Positions 24,947 to 32,732 of a stretch of DNA of 51,256 nucleotides are shown piece after piece. Each line of letters starts with the position of its first letter. Within the stretch, counting starts at the first letter, position 1. The stretch is taken from positions 1-51,256 of the forward strand of contig NZ_SPQN01000018.1 of assembly GCF_004571065.1 (NCBI RefSeq), in the 5' to 3' direction. This DNA comes from Geodermatophilus sp. DF01-2. Its GTDB lineage: Bacteria; Actinomycetota; Actinomycetes; Mycobacteriales; Geodermatophilaceae. The notes beneath the pieces were generated by a model. It worked only from the letters and a program-made list of their open reading frames with translations, made no database searches and had not been told where the DNA came from. The position numbers and the translations under genes are program-made.

Positions 24947-25719
24947 GCGCGCACTCCCGCGTCTGTGGGGGCCGGGACCTGCCCGGCCAGGGTGTCGAGC
25001 AGCCGGTCGGCCAGCTCCGGAGGGCAGACCAGCAGGTCGGGCAGGTACGGGTCGGCCTGGTTGTAGATCAGCGGCGAGCCGTCCAGCCGGCTCGTGTGCA
25101 GACCGGCGGCGCGGGCGACGGCGACCGGTGCGGCGGAGTCCCACTCGTACTGGCCGCCGCCGTGGACGTAGACGTCGGCCAGCCCGCGGACGACGGCCAT
25201 CGCCTTGGCCCCGGCCGAGCCCATCGGCACCAGGTCGGCTCGGAGCGTGGCGGCGAGGTCCTGCACCAGCGCCGGCGGACGGCTGCGGCTGACCGCCAGC
25301 CGCAGCGGACCCTCCGGGCGCGCAGGAACGGACGGCGGCGCGACCGTGCCGAGCGTGACGCCCTCGGCGGGCAACGCAACGGCACCCGCGGTCAGCTCGC
25401 CGCGCTCCCACAGCGCCACGTGGACCGCCCAGTCGGCGCGGCCGGCCTCCGAGAACTCGCGGGTGCCGTCCAGCGGGTCGACGATCCAGACCCGGTCGGC
25501 ACGCAGGCGGACGGCGTCGTCGACGCCCTCCTCGGAGAGGACCGCGTCGCCGGGACGCACCTCGCGCAGCCGGGCGGCCAGGTGCCGGTGCGACGCGGCG
25601 TCCCCGGCGTCCTTGAGCGCGGCGACGTCCGGGAAGTGGCCGGCGCGGACGCCGAGCAGCACCTCCCCGGCGGAGGTGGCCAAGGCGTGCGCGATCTCGT
25701 GGTCGGTACCAGAGGGCAT
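24943..25719 (-). CDS. cysQ: 3'(2'),5'-bisphosphate nucleotidase CysQ (inositol monophosphatase family)
   Basis: 258 aa Mg2+-dependent, Li+-sensitive-type phosphatase that removes the 3'-phosphate of PAP/PAPS. The metal site is visible as LSEEGVDD (Glu pair near 63-64) and WIVDPLDGTREFSEAG (Asp81, Asp84), with YVHGGGQYEWDSAAPVAVARAAG supplying the third aspartate (EWD, about 195). A role in controlling PAPS and recycling PAP agrees with its place first in the cysQ-cysD-cysN operon. The ATG has AAGGGGAG upstream. A 59-nt nested hairpin ends 21 nt before the start and may regulate the operon. Confidence 0.93.
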   Translation of the reverse strand: MPSGTDHEIAHALATSAGEVLLGVRAGHFPDVAALKDAGDAASHRHLAARLREVRPGDAVLSEEGVDDAVRLRADRVWIVDPLDGTREFSEAGRADWAVHVALWERGELTAGAVALPAEGVTLGTVAPPSVPARPEGPLRLAVSRSRPPALVQDLAATLRADLVPMGSAGAKAMAVVRGLADVYVHGGGQYEWDSAAPVAVARAAGLHTSRLDGSPLIYNQADPYLPDLLVCPPELADRLLDTLAGQVPAPTDAGVRA

Positions 25720-25740
25720 CTGTCTCCCCTTCGCGGGCGG

Positions 25741-25799
25741 TGACCCGATCCTGAGCGGGGAACCGCCCAGGCGGCACCCGTCCTCGCTCCTTCGGGTCA
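25741..25799 (-). promoter_or_regulatory. Nested hairpin leader upstream of cysQ
   Basis: On the minus strand TGACCCGA (25799-25792) pairs with TCGGGTCA (25748-25741); inside, GAGCG pairs with CGCTC and CCGCC with GGCGG. That is 18 bp in three stacked segments, 21 nt before the cysQ ATG. It may be a cis-acting RNA element of the sulfate-activation operon. It does not complete any riboswitch consensus I know. Confidence 0.4.
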
Positions 25800-25855
25800 G
25801 GCCGCACGGACCGCATCACCGGCGGTCGCCGTCCGGGCCGTCGGGCGCCCTGGGG

Positions 25856-25861
25856 TACCCT
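25856..25861 (+). promoter_or_regulatory. Probable -10 box of rplY (TACCCT)
   Basis: TACCCT fits TANNNT. Transcription from about 25868 would leave a 140-nt leader that contains a GTGGATCC/GGATCCAC pairing (25932-25939 with 25980-25987). Confidence 0.45.
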
Positions 25862-26007
25862 GGGCTGGTTGCCCGGCGAGGGAGACGGTCCGTCCGTACT
25901 CCGTGATCGACGTGCCACGCTCCTGGACGGGGTGGATCCCCTCGACGGGCGTGCCGCGCCGTGTGCCGGCCACCGACCCGGATCCACTTCCCGAGGAGCA
26001 CACCACC

Positions 26008-26712
26008 GTGGCTGACTTCCGCCTCGTCGCCGAGGCCCGCACCGAGTTCGGCAAGGGCAGCGCCCGCCGCACCCGCCGGGCCGGCCGCGTCCCCGCCGTC
26101 CTCTACGGGCACGGCCAGGACGTCGTGCACCTGTCGCTGCCGGCCCGCGAATTCGCCGCGGCCCTGCGCAACGGCGGCACCAACGTCCTGCTCACCGTCG
26201 TCCTCGACGGCAGGGAGCAGCTGGCCCTGACCAAGTCCGTGCAGCGCGACCCGCTGACCCGCGTCCACGAGCACGTCGACCTGCTCGTCGTGCGCCGCGG
26301 CGAGCAGGTCACCGTCGACGTCCCCGTGCACGTCGTCGGGGACGCCGCCCCCGAGACGCTGGTCAGCATCGAGCTGAACACCGTCTCGGTCGAGGCCCCG
26401 GCCACCGACATCCCCGAGGCGATCGAGGTCGACGTCACCGGCCGCGAGGCCGGCAACGGCGTCACCGCCGCCGAGCTCTCGGTGCCCAGCGGCGCCACCG
26501 TGCTCACCGACGCCGAGGCGCTGGTCGTCAACGTCATGGCCGCGCCCACCGCCGAGGCCCTCGAGGCCGAGCTGGAGGCCGCCGAGGCCGAGGCCGGCAT
26601 CGAGCGCGAGGAGTCCGCGCCGGCCGAGGAGGGCGTCGGCGAGGGTGACGTCGTCTCCGAGCCGCAGGACCAGGGCAGCGGTGAGTCGATGGAGTCGGCC
26701 GAGAAGGGCTGA
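26008..26712 (+). CDS. rplY: 50S ribosomal protein bL25 (CTC/TL5 form)
   Basis: 234 aa long form of L25, which binds 5S rRNA. The N-terminal L25 domain has [30 protein letters not shown] (about residues 8-37) and [18 protein letters not shown]. The C-terminal TL5 beta domain runs from about 95 to 190 ([41 protein letters not shown]). A Glu/Ala-rich acidic tail closes it, as in actinobacterial homologues. GTG 26008 was chosen for GAGGAG upstream and for the conserved [10 protein letters not shown] start. It precedes pth, the common order. Confidence 0.95.
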   Translation: MADFRLVAEARTEFGKGSARRTRRAGRVPAVLYGHGQDVVHLSLPAREFAAALRNGGTNVLLTVVLDGREQLALTKSVQRDPLTRVHEHVDLLVVRRGEQVTVDVPVHVVGDAAPETLVSIELNTVSVEAPATDIPEAIEVDVTGREAGNGVTAAELSVPSGATVLTDAEALVVNVMAAPTAEALEAELEAAEAEAGIEREESAPAEEGVGEGDVVSEPQDQGSGESMESAEKG

Positions 26713-26737
26713 GGTCGACCCTGAGCGAGATCACTCC

Positions 26738-26772
26738 CCGCAGGGGCGCCGGCGACGTCGGCGCCCCTGCGG
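26738..26772 (+). terminator. Perfect hairpin between rplY and pth
   Basis: A 14-bp perfect stem (26738-26751 with 26759-26772) with a 7-nt loop ends 2 nt before the pth GTG. It could terminate rplY or, because it covers where a pth ribosome-binding site should be, limit pth translation. Confidence 0.6.
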
Positions 26773-26774
26773 CC

Positions 26775-27362
26775 GTGTCCGAGGGGCCCTTCCTCGTGGT
26801 GGGGCTGGGCAACCCCGGCCCGTCCTACGCCGGCAACCGGCACAACGTCGGCGCGATGGTGCTCGACGAGCTCGCCGCGCGCGCCGGCGTCCGGCTCTCC
26901 CCGGGCAAGGGCGCCCGCGCCCGGGCGCTCTCCGGCGAGGGGCGGCTGGCCGGCCGCCGCGTCGTGCTGGGCCGGCCCACCACCTACATGAACGAGTCCG
27001 GCGGCCCGGTCCGCGGCCTGCTGGACTACCACCGCCTCCCGGTCGCCGACCTCGTCGTCCTGCACGACGAGCTCGACATCCCGTTCGCCAGCGTGCGGCT
27101 CAAGCGCGGCGGCGGCGAGGGCGGCCACAACGGCCTGCGCTCCATCTCGCGCTCCACCGGGACCAAGGACTACCTGCGGGTGCGCGTCGGCATCGGCCGC
27201 CCACCCGGCCGCCAGGACCCGGCCGACTTCGTGCTCAAGGACTTCTCGGCCACCGAGCGCAAGGAGCTCGACCTGCTCGTCGCCGAGGCGGCCGACGCGA
27301 CCGAGGAGCTCCTCGCCCGCGGGCTCGAGGCCGCCCAGAACGTCGTCCACCCCCGCACCTGA
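26775..27362 (+). CDS. pth: Peptidyl-tRNA hydrolase
   Basis: 195 aa enzyme that releases peptide from peptidyl-tRNA. Motifs: [28 protein letters not shown] (catalytic His22 in RHNVG, with Asn near 12), [13 protein letters not shown] (Asn near 75), [29 protein letters not shown] (catalytic Asp near 97 and the Gly-rich loop with Asn near 118) and [14 protein letters not shown]. Full length. The GTG start is the only credible one before LVVGLGNPG; no SD exists because a hairpin occupies the upstream 35 nt. Confidence 0.95.
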   Translation: MSEGPFLVVGLGNPGPSYAGNRHNVGAMVLDELAARAGVRLSPGKGARARALSGEGRLAGRRVVLGRPTTYMNESGGPVRGLLDYHRLPVADLVVLHDELDIPFASVRLKRGGGEGGHNGLRSISRSTGTKDYLRVRVGIGRPPGRQDPADFVLKDFSATERKELDLLVAEAADATEELLARGLEAAQNVVHPRT

Positions 27363-27485
27363 CCCGGTCGGGGCGGGTGAGCCGTCGTCACCAACGGGTG
27401 AACGGTCACCCTCCGCATTGACCTGCCCGTGACCCACTGTGATGGTGACTGCGGCGTCGGGCGCTCTGCTCGGGCGGACTCCCTG

Positions 27486-27538
27486 GTGACAGGCGTGTAG
27501 CGGCCCTCGCGCGAGTGATCCCGGCTACACGTTGTCAC
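27486..27538 (+). promoter_or_regulatory. Long imperfect dyad upstream of the exopolysaccharide sugar transferase
   Basis: GTGACAGGCGTGTAGC (27486-27501) is nearly the reverse complement of GCTACACGTTGTCAC (27524-27538), with a 22-nt spacer. It ends 18 nt before the GTG. A shorter GGGTGA/TCACCC dyad lies at 27396-27411. Both could be operator sites or leader structure. Confidence 0.4.
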
Positions 27539-27556
27539 GCGCGTCCGGGGGGAACC

Positions 27557-29071
27557 GTGCTGCTCGACCACTCGACCGTCCGACCGGGGACGGCGTCCTG
27601 TCCACCTGCGACCACGGCGTCCACGGGGGCCACGGCGGCCAGCGCGGCCCCTGCGTCCCGGCCGCGGCTGCAGGCGGGCGCGGCGCCGTGGGTCGACCGC
27701 TACTCGCTCGCGCTCACCGGCTCGGAGGTCCTCGCCGCGGCGGGAGCCGGGGCCGCGGTGCTCGCCGGCCACCCGGACGCCTCGCCCACCACCTCGCTGT
27801 TCTGGGCCAGCGTGGCCCTCGTCGTCGTGTGGCCGGTGCTGCTGCACGCCACCGGCGCGCACGCGGAGCGGGTCTTCGGCAGCGGCAGCGACGAGTACCG
27901 GGCAGTCGGTACCGCGGGCTTCGTGCTCCTCGCCGTCGCCGGCTTCGTCTCCTACGCCGCCGACCTCGACCTCAGCCGGGCGCTGGTCGTCGTCGCCGTC
28001 CCGTCGCTGACCCTCGGCACCCTGTTGGGCCGCTTCGCCGCCCGCTGCGCGCTGCGCGGCCTGCGCGCGCGGGGGCGCTGCACCAAGCGGGTGGTCGTCG
28101 TCGGCCGGGGCGCCGCCGCTCTCGAGCTGATCGAGCGGCTGCGGCAGGAGCGCTTCGCCGGCCTGGAGGTCGTCGCCGCGTGCGTGACCCCCGACGACCG
28201 CGACCGGGTGGCCCGGACCGCAGGCGTCTCCGTCGGCGGGCTGGACGACGTCCTCACCCTGGCCGGCCACTTCGACGCCGACACCATCGCGGTCACCTCC
28301 GCCAGCGAGACCGCGTCGCAATACCTGCGGTCGCTGTCGTGGCGGCTGGAGGGCACCGGCATCGAGCTGCTCGTCGCCCCCGGCCTGATCGAGGTCGCCG
28401 GCCCGCGGCTGCACATCCGCCCGTTCGAGGGGCTGCCGCTGCTCTCGGTCGAGCAACCGCGCTTCGAGGGCTGGCAGCGGGTGGTGAAGGGCGGCCTGGA
28501 CCGCGCGGTCGCCGCCGTCGGCCTGCTGCTGCTCGCCCCGGTGCTGCTCGCCGTCGCCGCCGCGGTCAAGGTCACCAGCCCCGGCCCGGTGCTCTACCGC
28601 CAGGAGCGGGTCGGGGTGAACGGACGGGCTTTCACCATGCTGAAGTTCCGCAGCATGGTCGTCGACGCCGACCGCCAGGTCGACGCACTGCAGGCGCAGA
28701 ACATCTCCGACGGCCTGCTGTTCAAGATGCGGATCGACCCGCGGGTCACCCCGGTCGGCCGGCTGCTGCGCCGCCTGTCTCTGGACGAGCTGCCGCAGCT
28801 GTTCAACGTCCTCGGCGGCTCGATGTCGCTGGTCGGCCCGCGTCCCCCGCTGCCGGGCGAGGTCGCCCGCTACGACGCCTCGGTCAGCCGTCGCCTGCTG
28901 GTGAAGCCCGGGCTCACCGGCCTGTGGCAGATCTCCGGCCGCTCCGACCTGCCGTGGGAGGAGGCCGTGCGCCTGGACCTGCGCTACGTCGAGAACTGGT
29001 CGCTGGCGATGGACCTGCTGATTCTCACCAAGACGGTCCGCGCCGTCGTGAGCAGCTCCGGGGCCTACTGA
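27557..29071 (+). CDS. Polyprenyl-phosphate glycosyl-1-phosphate transferase (exopolysaccharide initiating enzyme)
   Basis: 504 aa WbaP/WcaJ-type protein. An Ala/Pro-rich N-terminus of 45 residues is followed by four hydrophobic segments (about 50-150), a Rossmann-like CoA-binding-type middle domain (KRVVVVGRGAAALELIERL), and the catalytic bacterial sugar transferase domain from about residue 308. The latter has the membrane hairpin VAAVGLLLLAPVLLAVAAAVKVTSPGPVLYRQERVG, then FTMLKFRSMV, LRRLSLDELPQLFNVLGGSMSLVGPRPPLPGEV and KPGLTGLWQISGRSDLPWEEAVRLDLRYVENWS. It transfers a hexose-1-P to undecaprenyl-P. GTG 27557 follows GGGGGGAA. It opens the exopolysaccharide locus. Confidence 0.93.
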   Translation: MLLDHSTVRPGTASCPPATTASTGATAASAAPASRPRLQAGAAPWVDRYSLALTGSEVLAAAGAGAAVLAGHPDASPTTSLFWASVALVVVWPVLLHATGAHAERVFGSGSDEYRAVGTAGFVLLAVAGFVSYAADLDLSRALVVVAVPSLTLGTLLGRFAARCALRGLRARGRCTKRVVVVGRGAAALELIERLRQERFAGLEVVAACVTPDDRDRVARTAGVSVGGLDDVLTLAGHFDADTIAVTSASETASQYLRSLSWRLEGTGIELLVAPGLIEVAGPRLHIRPFEGLPLLSVEQPRFEGWQRVVKGGLDRAVAAVGLLLLAPVLLAVAAAVKVTSPGPVLYRQERVGVNGRAFTMLKFRSMVVDADRQVDALQAQNISDGLLFKMRIDPRVTPVGRLLRRLSLDELPQLFNVLGGSMSLVGPRPPLPGEVARYDASVSRRLLVKPGLTGLWQISGRSDLPWEEAVRLDLRYVENWSLAMDLLILTKTVRAVVSSSGAY

Positions 29072-29174
29072 TCCGATGGCGCCGAACCCGGCGCTCCGAG
29101 CTGTCGTCGTCGCATCGTCGACGGCGAGCACGGTCAGGGAAAAGTGGCGTGCTAACCCGGAGGAGGCAGGCGGG

Positions 29175-29213
29175 ATGGATGCGGTGCCGGATGGGGGCAC
29201 GATGACATGGTGA
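29175..29213 (+). CDS. Short upstream ORF (12 aa) before the ATP-grasp gene
   Basis: The best ribosome-binding site of this gap, GGAGGAGG at 29159-29166, lies 8 nt before ATG 29175. That ATG opens a 12-codon frame (MDAVPDGGTMTW) ending in TGA at 29211-29213, overlapping the ATP-grasp start region (ATG 29207 or 29216), which is in another frame and has no SD of its own. This suggests translational coupling. No homologue is expected for so short a peptide. Confidence 0.35.
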   Translation: MDAVPDGGTMTW

Positions 29214-30409
29214 CCATGGCACACCGTGCGACGAGGCGTACGGCGCTGTCCACCACCGACAGCCCGGCCCTCGTGCTGGGCGACCGCGACCTCGCCGCTC
29301 CGCTGCACGCAGCCGGCGCCCCGGTGACCCTTGTGAGCCGTCCGACAGACATCGCTCGCTACTCCCGGTACGTGTCCAGGTGGCTGGCCGACCCCCGTCC
29401 CGACGACGACGCGTTGGCCGCCACCCTGCTGGCTGCCGCCCGGCTCGGCCGACAGCCAGCAGTGCTCTTCTACCAGCAGGACGATGACTTGCTGTTCGTC
29501 TCCCGGCGACGTCGAGAGCTGGCCCCGGACCTGCGCTTCGTGATCGCCTCGGCTGACCTCGTCGAGAAGCTGGTCGATAAGGCGGCGTTCCAGGACCTGG
29601 CGGCCCAGGTCGGCCTCCCGGTGCCCTGCGGACGGGTCCTCGACCTGACCGGACCGCTGCCCGCCACTGCGGAGCTATCCTTCCCCCTCCTAGTCAAGCC
29701 GCTGCGGCGGGAGAGCTCCTGGGACTCGGCCAGCGCCGCGAAGGCTGCCGTGGTCCGTGATGGCCGGCAACTGGACGACCTCGTGCGGCGGCTGGACGGC
29801 CGCCATGCCCGGGTGATCGTCCAGCAGCCGATCGACGGTCCCGAGTCACGCATCGAGAGCTATCACGTCTACGTCGACGCCACGGGACAGGTGGCGGCCG
29901 AGTTCACCGGCCGCAAGCTGCGCACGTACCCCCGGTCGTTGGGCCACTCGACCGCCGTCGTCACCACGGATGCCCCCGACGTCGTGCGGGTCGGTCGCGA
30001 CGTCGTCGACCGGCTGGCGCTGACCGGGGTGGCCAAGCTGGATTTCAAGCGTGGTGCCGACGGTCGGCTGTGGCTCCTGGAAATCAACCCGCGGTTCAAT
30101 CTGTGGCACAACGTCGGCGCCGCGGCGGGTGTGAACATCCCCGCGACGGTGCGGGCAGACCTGCTGGGACGGCCTCGGCCACGACGGGCTGCCGCCCGGC
30201 CCGGCGTGGCCTGGTGCCACGTTAAGCCCGACCTCCTCTCCGCCCGTGAGGAGGGGACGAGCGTGGGCAGCTGGCTGCGCTGGGCGGTGGCCTGCGAGAC
30301 GAGGTCGGGCCTGGACCCAGCTGACCCGATGCCCCACCTCGTCGGCAAGCTCGCCGTCCCCCTCTATCGCCGGATCCGCCGGCGTCCGGAACGGCCGGAC
30401 GGCACGTGA
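29207..30409 (+). CDS. ATP-grasp domain protein (carboxylate-amine ligase-like)
   Basis: 400 aa. An N-terminal Rossmann-like domain (LVLGDRDLAAPLHAAGAPVTLVSRP) is followed by the ATP-grasp fold: LLVKPLRRESSWDSASAAKAAVV (nucleotide-binding Lys, about 163), VIVQQPIDGPESRIESYHVYVDA (about 205-227) and KLDFKRGADGRLWLLEINPRFNLWHNVGAAAGVNIP, where LEINPRFN carries the Mg2+-binding Glu and Asn (about 293-299). Such enzymes join a carboxylate to an amine through an acyl phosphate; in a polysaccharide locus it may add an amino acid or similar group to the glycan, which is inference. ATG 29207 and 29216 are both possible. The stop overlaps the phosphoesterase GTG by 4 nt. Confidence 0.82.
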   Translation: MVTMAHRATRRTALSTTDSPALVLGDRDLAAPLHAAGAPVTLVSRPTDIARYSRYVSRWLADPRPDDDALAATLLAAARLGRQPAVLFYQQDDDLLFVSRRRRELAPDLRFVIASADLVEKLVDKAAFQDLAAQVGLPVPCGRVLDLTGPLPATAELSFPLLVKPLRRESSWDSASAAKAAVVRDGRQLDDLVRRLDGRHARVIVQQPIDGPESRIESYHVYVDATGQVAAEFTGRKLRTYPRSLGHSTAVVTTDAPDVVRVGRDVVDRLALTGVAKLDFKRGADGRLWLLEINPRFNLWHNVGAAAGVNIPATVRADLLGRPRPRRAAARPGVAWCHVKPDLLSAREEGTSVGSWLRWAVACETRSGLDPADPMPHLVGKLAVPLYRRIRRRPERPDGT

Positions 30410-31215
30410 GGATCGGCGTCCTCTCCGACGTCCACGCCAACCTCCCCGCCCTCCGCGCCGCCCTGGAGGCGCTGTCCCGTCGAGGGGTCGACCAGCTCTT
30501 GGTCGCGGGGGACCTTGTCGGGTACGGCACACAGCCGAACGAGTGCGTCACCACGCTGGCCGAGGTGGGTGCGCGATGCGTGCTGGGCAACCACGACCTG
30601 TTCGTCCTCGACAGGCTGCCGCCCACGCGGTTCCCCGAGCTGGCACGTCGCTCCGCGCAGCTGCATCGCTCGTGGCTGTCCGCGGAGGTCCGGAGCTTCC
30701 TCGAGTCCCTGCCCATGGCACTGTCGGTCGGAGCCGTGCACATGGCCCACGGCTCCCTCGACAGTCCCGAGGAGTACGTCGTGTCGGAGCACCGGGCCTT
30801 CGAGCTGCTCGCCCGGCTCACGGACGTGGCACCGGGGGCAGACACCCTGGTCCTTGGTCACACGCACCAGCAGTGGCTCGTCGAGGTGTCCGGGGGCACG
30901 GTCCCGCGTCGCAGCACTGTGGTCGCCGCCACGGCGCCCCGGCTGATCAACCCGGGCAGCGTGGGACAGTCGCGCCAGCGCGAACGACGCCCCCGGGCCC
31001 GGAGCGCTGTCTTCGACGACGCAACGGGGGTTGTGGAGTTCCTTCAGGTGGACTACGACGTCGCTGCGAGCCGTCAGGGCCTGCGGGACCACGGGCTGCC
31101 GGACCGGTGCATGCACGCACCGCCGCGGCTCCGGGACACCGTGGTGCGGCGGGTCCGGGGAGCGGCCCACCGGGTGGAGCAGCTGCTCCCGTCCCGGGGA
31201 ACGGGTCCCGCCTAA
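30406..31215 (+). CDS. Metallophosphoesterase (calcineurin-like, YfcE/MJ0936 type)
   Basis: 269 aa. The binuclear metal motifs are all present: SDVHANL (Asp8, His10), GDLVGYG (Asp36), GNHDL (Asn62, His63), a metal His in HMAHGSLD (about 106-110) and GHTHQQW (about 145-151), followed by NPGSVGQSR. The C-terminal 60 residues are basic and unlike the small YfcE family. It is translationally coupled to the ATP-grasp gene by a GTGA overlap, so both probably act on one substrate. It could be a phosphodiesterase acting on a glycan or lipid intermediate; the substrate is unknown. Its TAA directly abuts the stop of the convergent acyltransferase gene. Confidence 0.86.
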   Translation: MRIGVLSDVHANLPALRAALEALSRRGVDQLLVAGDLVGYGTQPNECVTTLAEVGARCVLGNHDLFVLDRLPPTRFPELARRSAQLHRSWLSAEVRSFLESLPMALSVGAVHMAHGSLDSPEEYVVSEHRAFELLARLTDVAPGADTLVLGHTHQQWLVEVSGGTVPRRSTVVAATAPRLINPGSVGQSRQRERRPRARSAVFDDATGVVEFLQVDYDVAASRQGLRDHGLPDRCMHAPPRLRDTVVRRVRGAAHRVEQLLPSRGTGPA

Positions 31216-32373
31216 TCAGGAGCCGGTCGCCGCACCACGGATCGAGCGCAGGGCGGTGACCAGGGCGGTCCTGCTGGTGGGAAGACGCCGGGCGGTGCGG
31301 ATCCACCCCTGCAGGGTCTGCTTGGCGCGCAGCATCGCCGGGTAGCCGGCCGCCCCGACGATCCCCGGCCGGGCGCAGATCAGCCTCGTGTGCTCGATCC
31401 GCTCCGGGCGCCAGCGCAGCTTGTAGTCCTCTTCTCCACGCATCAGCGAATACCGGCAGAGGCCGTGCTCCACGGTCATCTCGACATCCCCGCGGATCAG
31501 GAGCGAGGCGACGTCGATCCGCTCCTTGAGCCGGGGGGAGATGCCGGCCAGGTAGTAGCCGAGGAGATCGTGCCCCACCAGGTTCACCTGGCTGCCCAGC
31601 ATTTCGCCGTCCAGGCGGTGCTCTACCACGACGGCCTGACCGTCGGCGACCATCTGCGGCAGGGCCCCGGTGAGGTGCTCGACGAAGCGCCTGGTGAGGT
31701 GCTCGGCGTTGATGCCGCGCCCGCGCCACTGCTCCTCGTGAAGCTTCAGCATCGCCGTGACCGCGTCGACGGTCCGCTCCACGGGCACCTGGCTCGAGAC
31801 GACCCCGAGGGCGTCGGTCTTGCGCAGCTTGCGCCGGATGACCGACGCGGTCCGGCCCGGGAGCCGCGCGAGCAGCACATCGAGGGGGACACCCGGCAGT
31901 TCGAGGGACGTCGCACCGGGCATCTGCGTTACGCGGCCGGGCCACTCGGCGGTCCAGTGGAGGGCCAGGGCGTCAGGCCGCAGCTCGGGGAGCTCGAGCA
32001 GTCGCCACCCCGGCTCCGCGAGGAGAGCAGTGGTCAAGACGTCCCGGATGGCAGCCGTGTTCTCTGTGAGGAGGACGTCGGTGTAGTCGCTGATCCCGGC
32101 CCCCAGAGGCACCAGGGCCGGCCAGCCGCGGCGGCGGACCAGGCACAGGGGGACCGCGGCCACCAGTCGGCCGGACGACCGGACGACGACGACCCGGAGG
32201 CTTCGCGGGGGACAGTAAGCCTGAGCCCACGCGGCGACCCAGGCATGGGCCAGAAAGGGCGTCGCGGTCGGGCAGGAGTCGTAGAGCTCCCGCCACTCGA
32301 CTCGCAGGTCGTCCAACTCCTCGTGGGTCCGAATGACGGTGCTCTCCAAACCGCCGTCGCCGTTCACACGCAT
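31216..32373 (-). CDS. GNAT/FemAB-like acyltransferase (BcsL/CelD type)
   Basis: 385 aa protein of the type often called cellulose biosynthesis protein CelD. Two GNAT-like halves can be seen: the first with VIRTHEELDDLRVEWRELYDSCPTATPFLAHAWVAAWAQAY and LRVVVVRSSGRLVAAVPLCLVRR, the second with LKLHEEQWRGRGI, VVVEHRLDGEMLGSQVNLVGHDLLGYYLAGISPRLKERIDVASLLIRGDVEMTVEHGLCRYSLMRGEEDYKLRW. The last part is the conserved acetyl-transfer block. It is likely to N- or O-acylate a sugar of the exopolysaccharide. It is transcribed against the locus and begins at ATG 32373 with a weak GGGAC site. There is no spacer at all to the convergent phosphoesterase gene. Confidence 0.82.
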   Translation of the reverse strand: MRVNGDGGLESTVIRTHEELDDLRVEWRELYDSCPTATPFLAHAWVAAWAQAYCPPRSLRVVVVRSSGRLVAAVPLCLVRRRGWPALVPLGAGISDYTDVLLTENTAAIRDVLTTALLAEPGWRLLELPELRPDALALHWTAEWPGRVTQMPGATSLELPGVPLDVLLARLPGRTASVIRRKLRKTDALGVVSSQVPVERTVDAVTAMLKLHEEQWRGRGINAEHLTRRFVEHLTGALPQMVADGQAVVVEHRLDGEMLGSQVNLVGHDLLGYYLAGISPRLKERIDVASLLIRGDVEMTVEHGLCRYSLMRGEEDYKLRWRPERIEHTRLICARPGIVGAAGYPAMLRAKQTLQGWIRTARRLPTSRTALVTALRSIRGAATGS

Positions 32374-32732
32374 ATGCCACGTGTCCCGCCTGGCGTGCGC
32401 CGTGCCTCCGTCCGGCTCCTGTTGCAGGGCCGCGTTCGGCCGTCCCCCGTCGACTGTGTGCCTCCCTCGTCAGCGGCACTGCGCGTCGGAACCGGCGCGT
32501 TGCCCCGTCGACGGCCGAGCATAGGCCCCGCGACCGCCCCGGCGGCCCGTCCGCGGGCAGCCTGACCCTTGCGAGGGAGCTGCCCCAGCGTCGGCGCGGA
32601 CGCGCGCCGAGGCACCGCCAGGAGGGGTGGCATGGTGGATGACCCCCAGGGGTGAGTCCGGGCGGCGATGCGCCATGTCCTCCATACCCTGGCGCGCGTG
32701 ATCATCCAGCAACCGTCCGCAAGCAGCCCGGC
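32374..32732. other. 359-bp divergent intergenic region before the polymerase operon
   Basis: It separates the minus-strand acyltransferase from the plus-strand polymerase operon. It contains a minus-strand -10-like TATGCT (complement of 32518-32523) 145 nt before the acyltransferase start, and a plus-strand TACCCT promoter with a leaderless 12-codon ORF at its right end. The remainder shows no convincing coding frame or repeat. Confidence 0.5.
32685..32690 (+). promoter_or_regulatory. Leaderless-type -10 box of the polymerase operon (TACCCT)
   Basis: TACCCT is followed by 7 nt and GTG 32698, the same geometry as at PMT, metG and eno. The GTG opens a 12-codon frame, not the polymerase itself. 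Confidence 0.55.

Noticed and set aside
25720-25799. Possible ZTP riboswitch before cysQ
   Set aside because: CCGCCTGGGC is present, but the required upstream half is absent and the downstream genes are unrelated to folate or purine synthesis.
24032-25987. Single long minus-strand frame suggesting a CysQ-CysD fusion
   Set aside because: The upstream part of that frame is out of register with the conserved CysQ frame. CysQ ends with its own TGA overlapping the cysD GTG.
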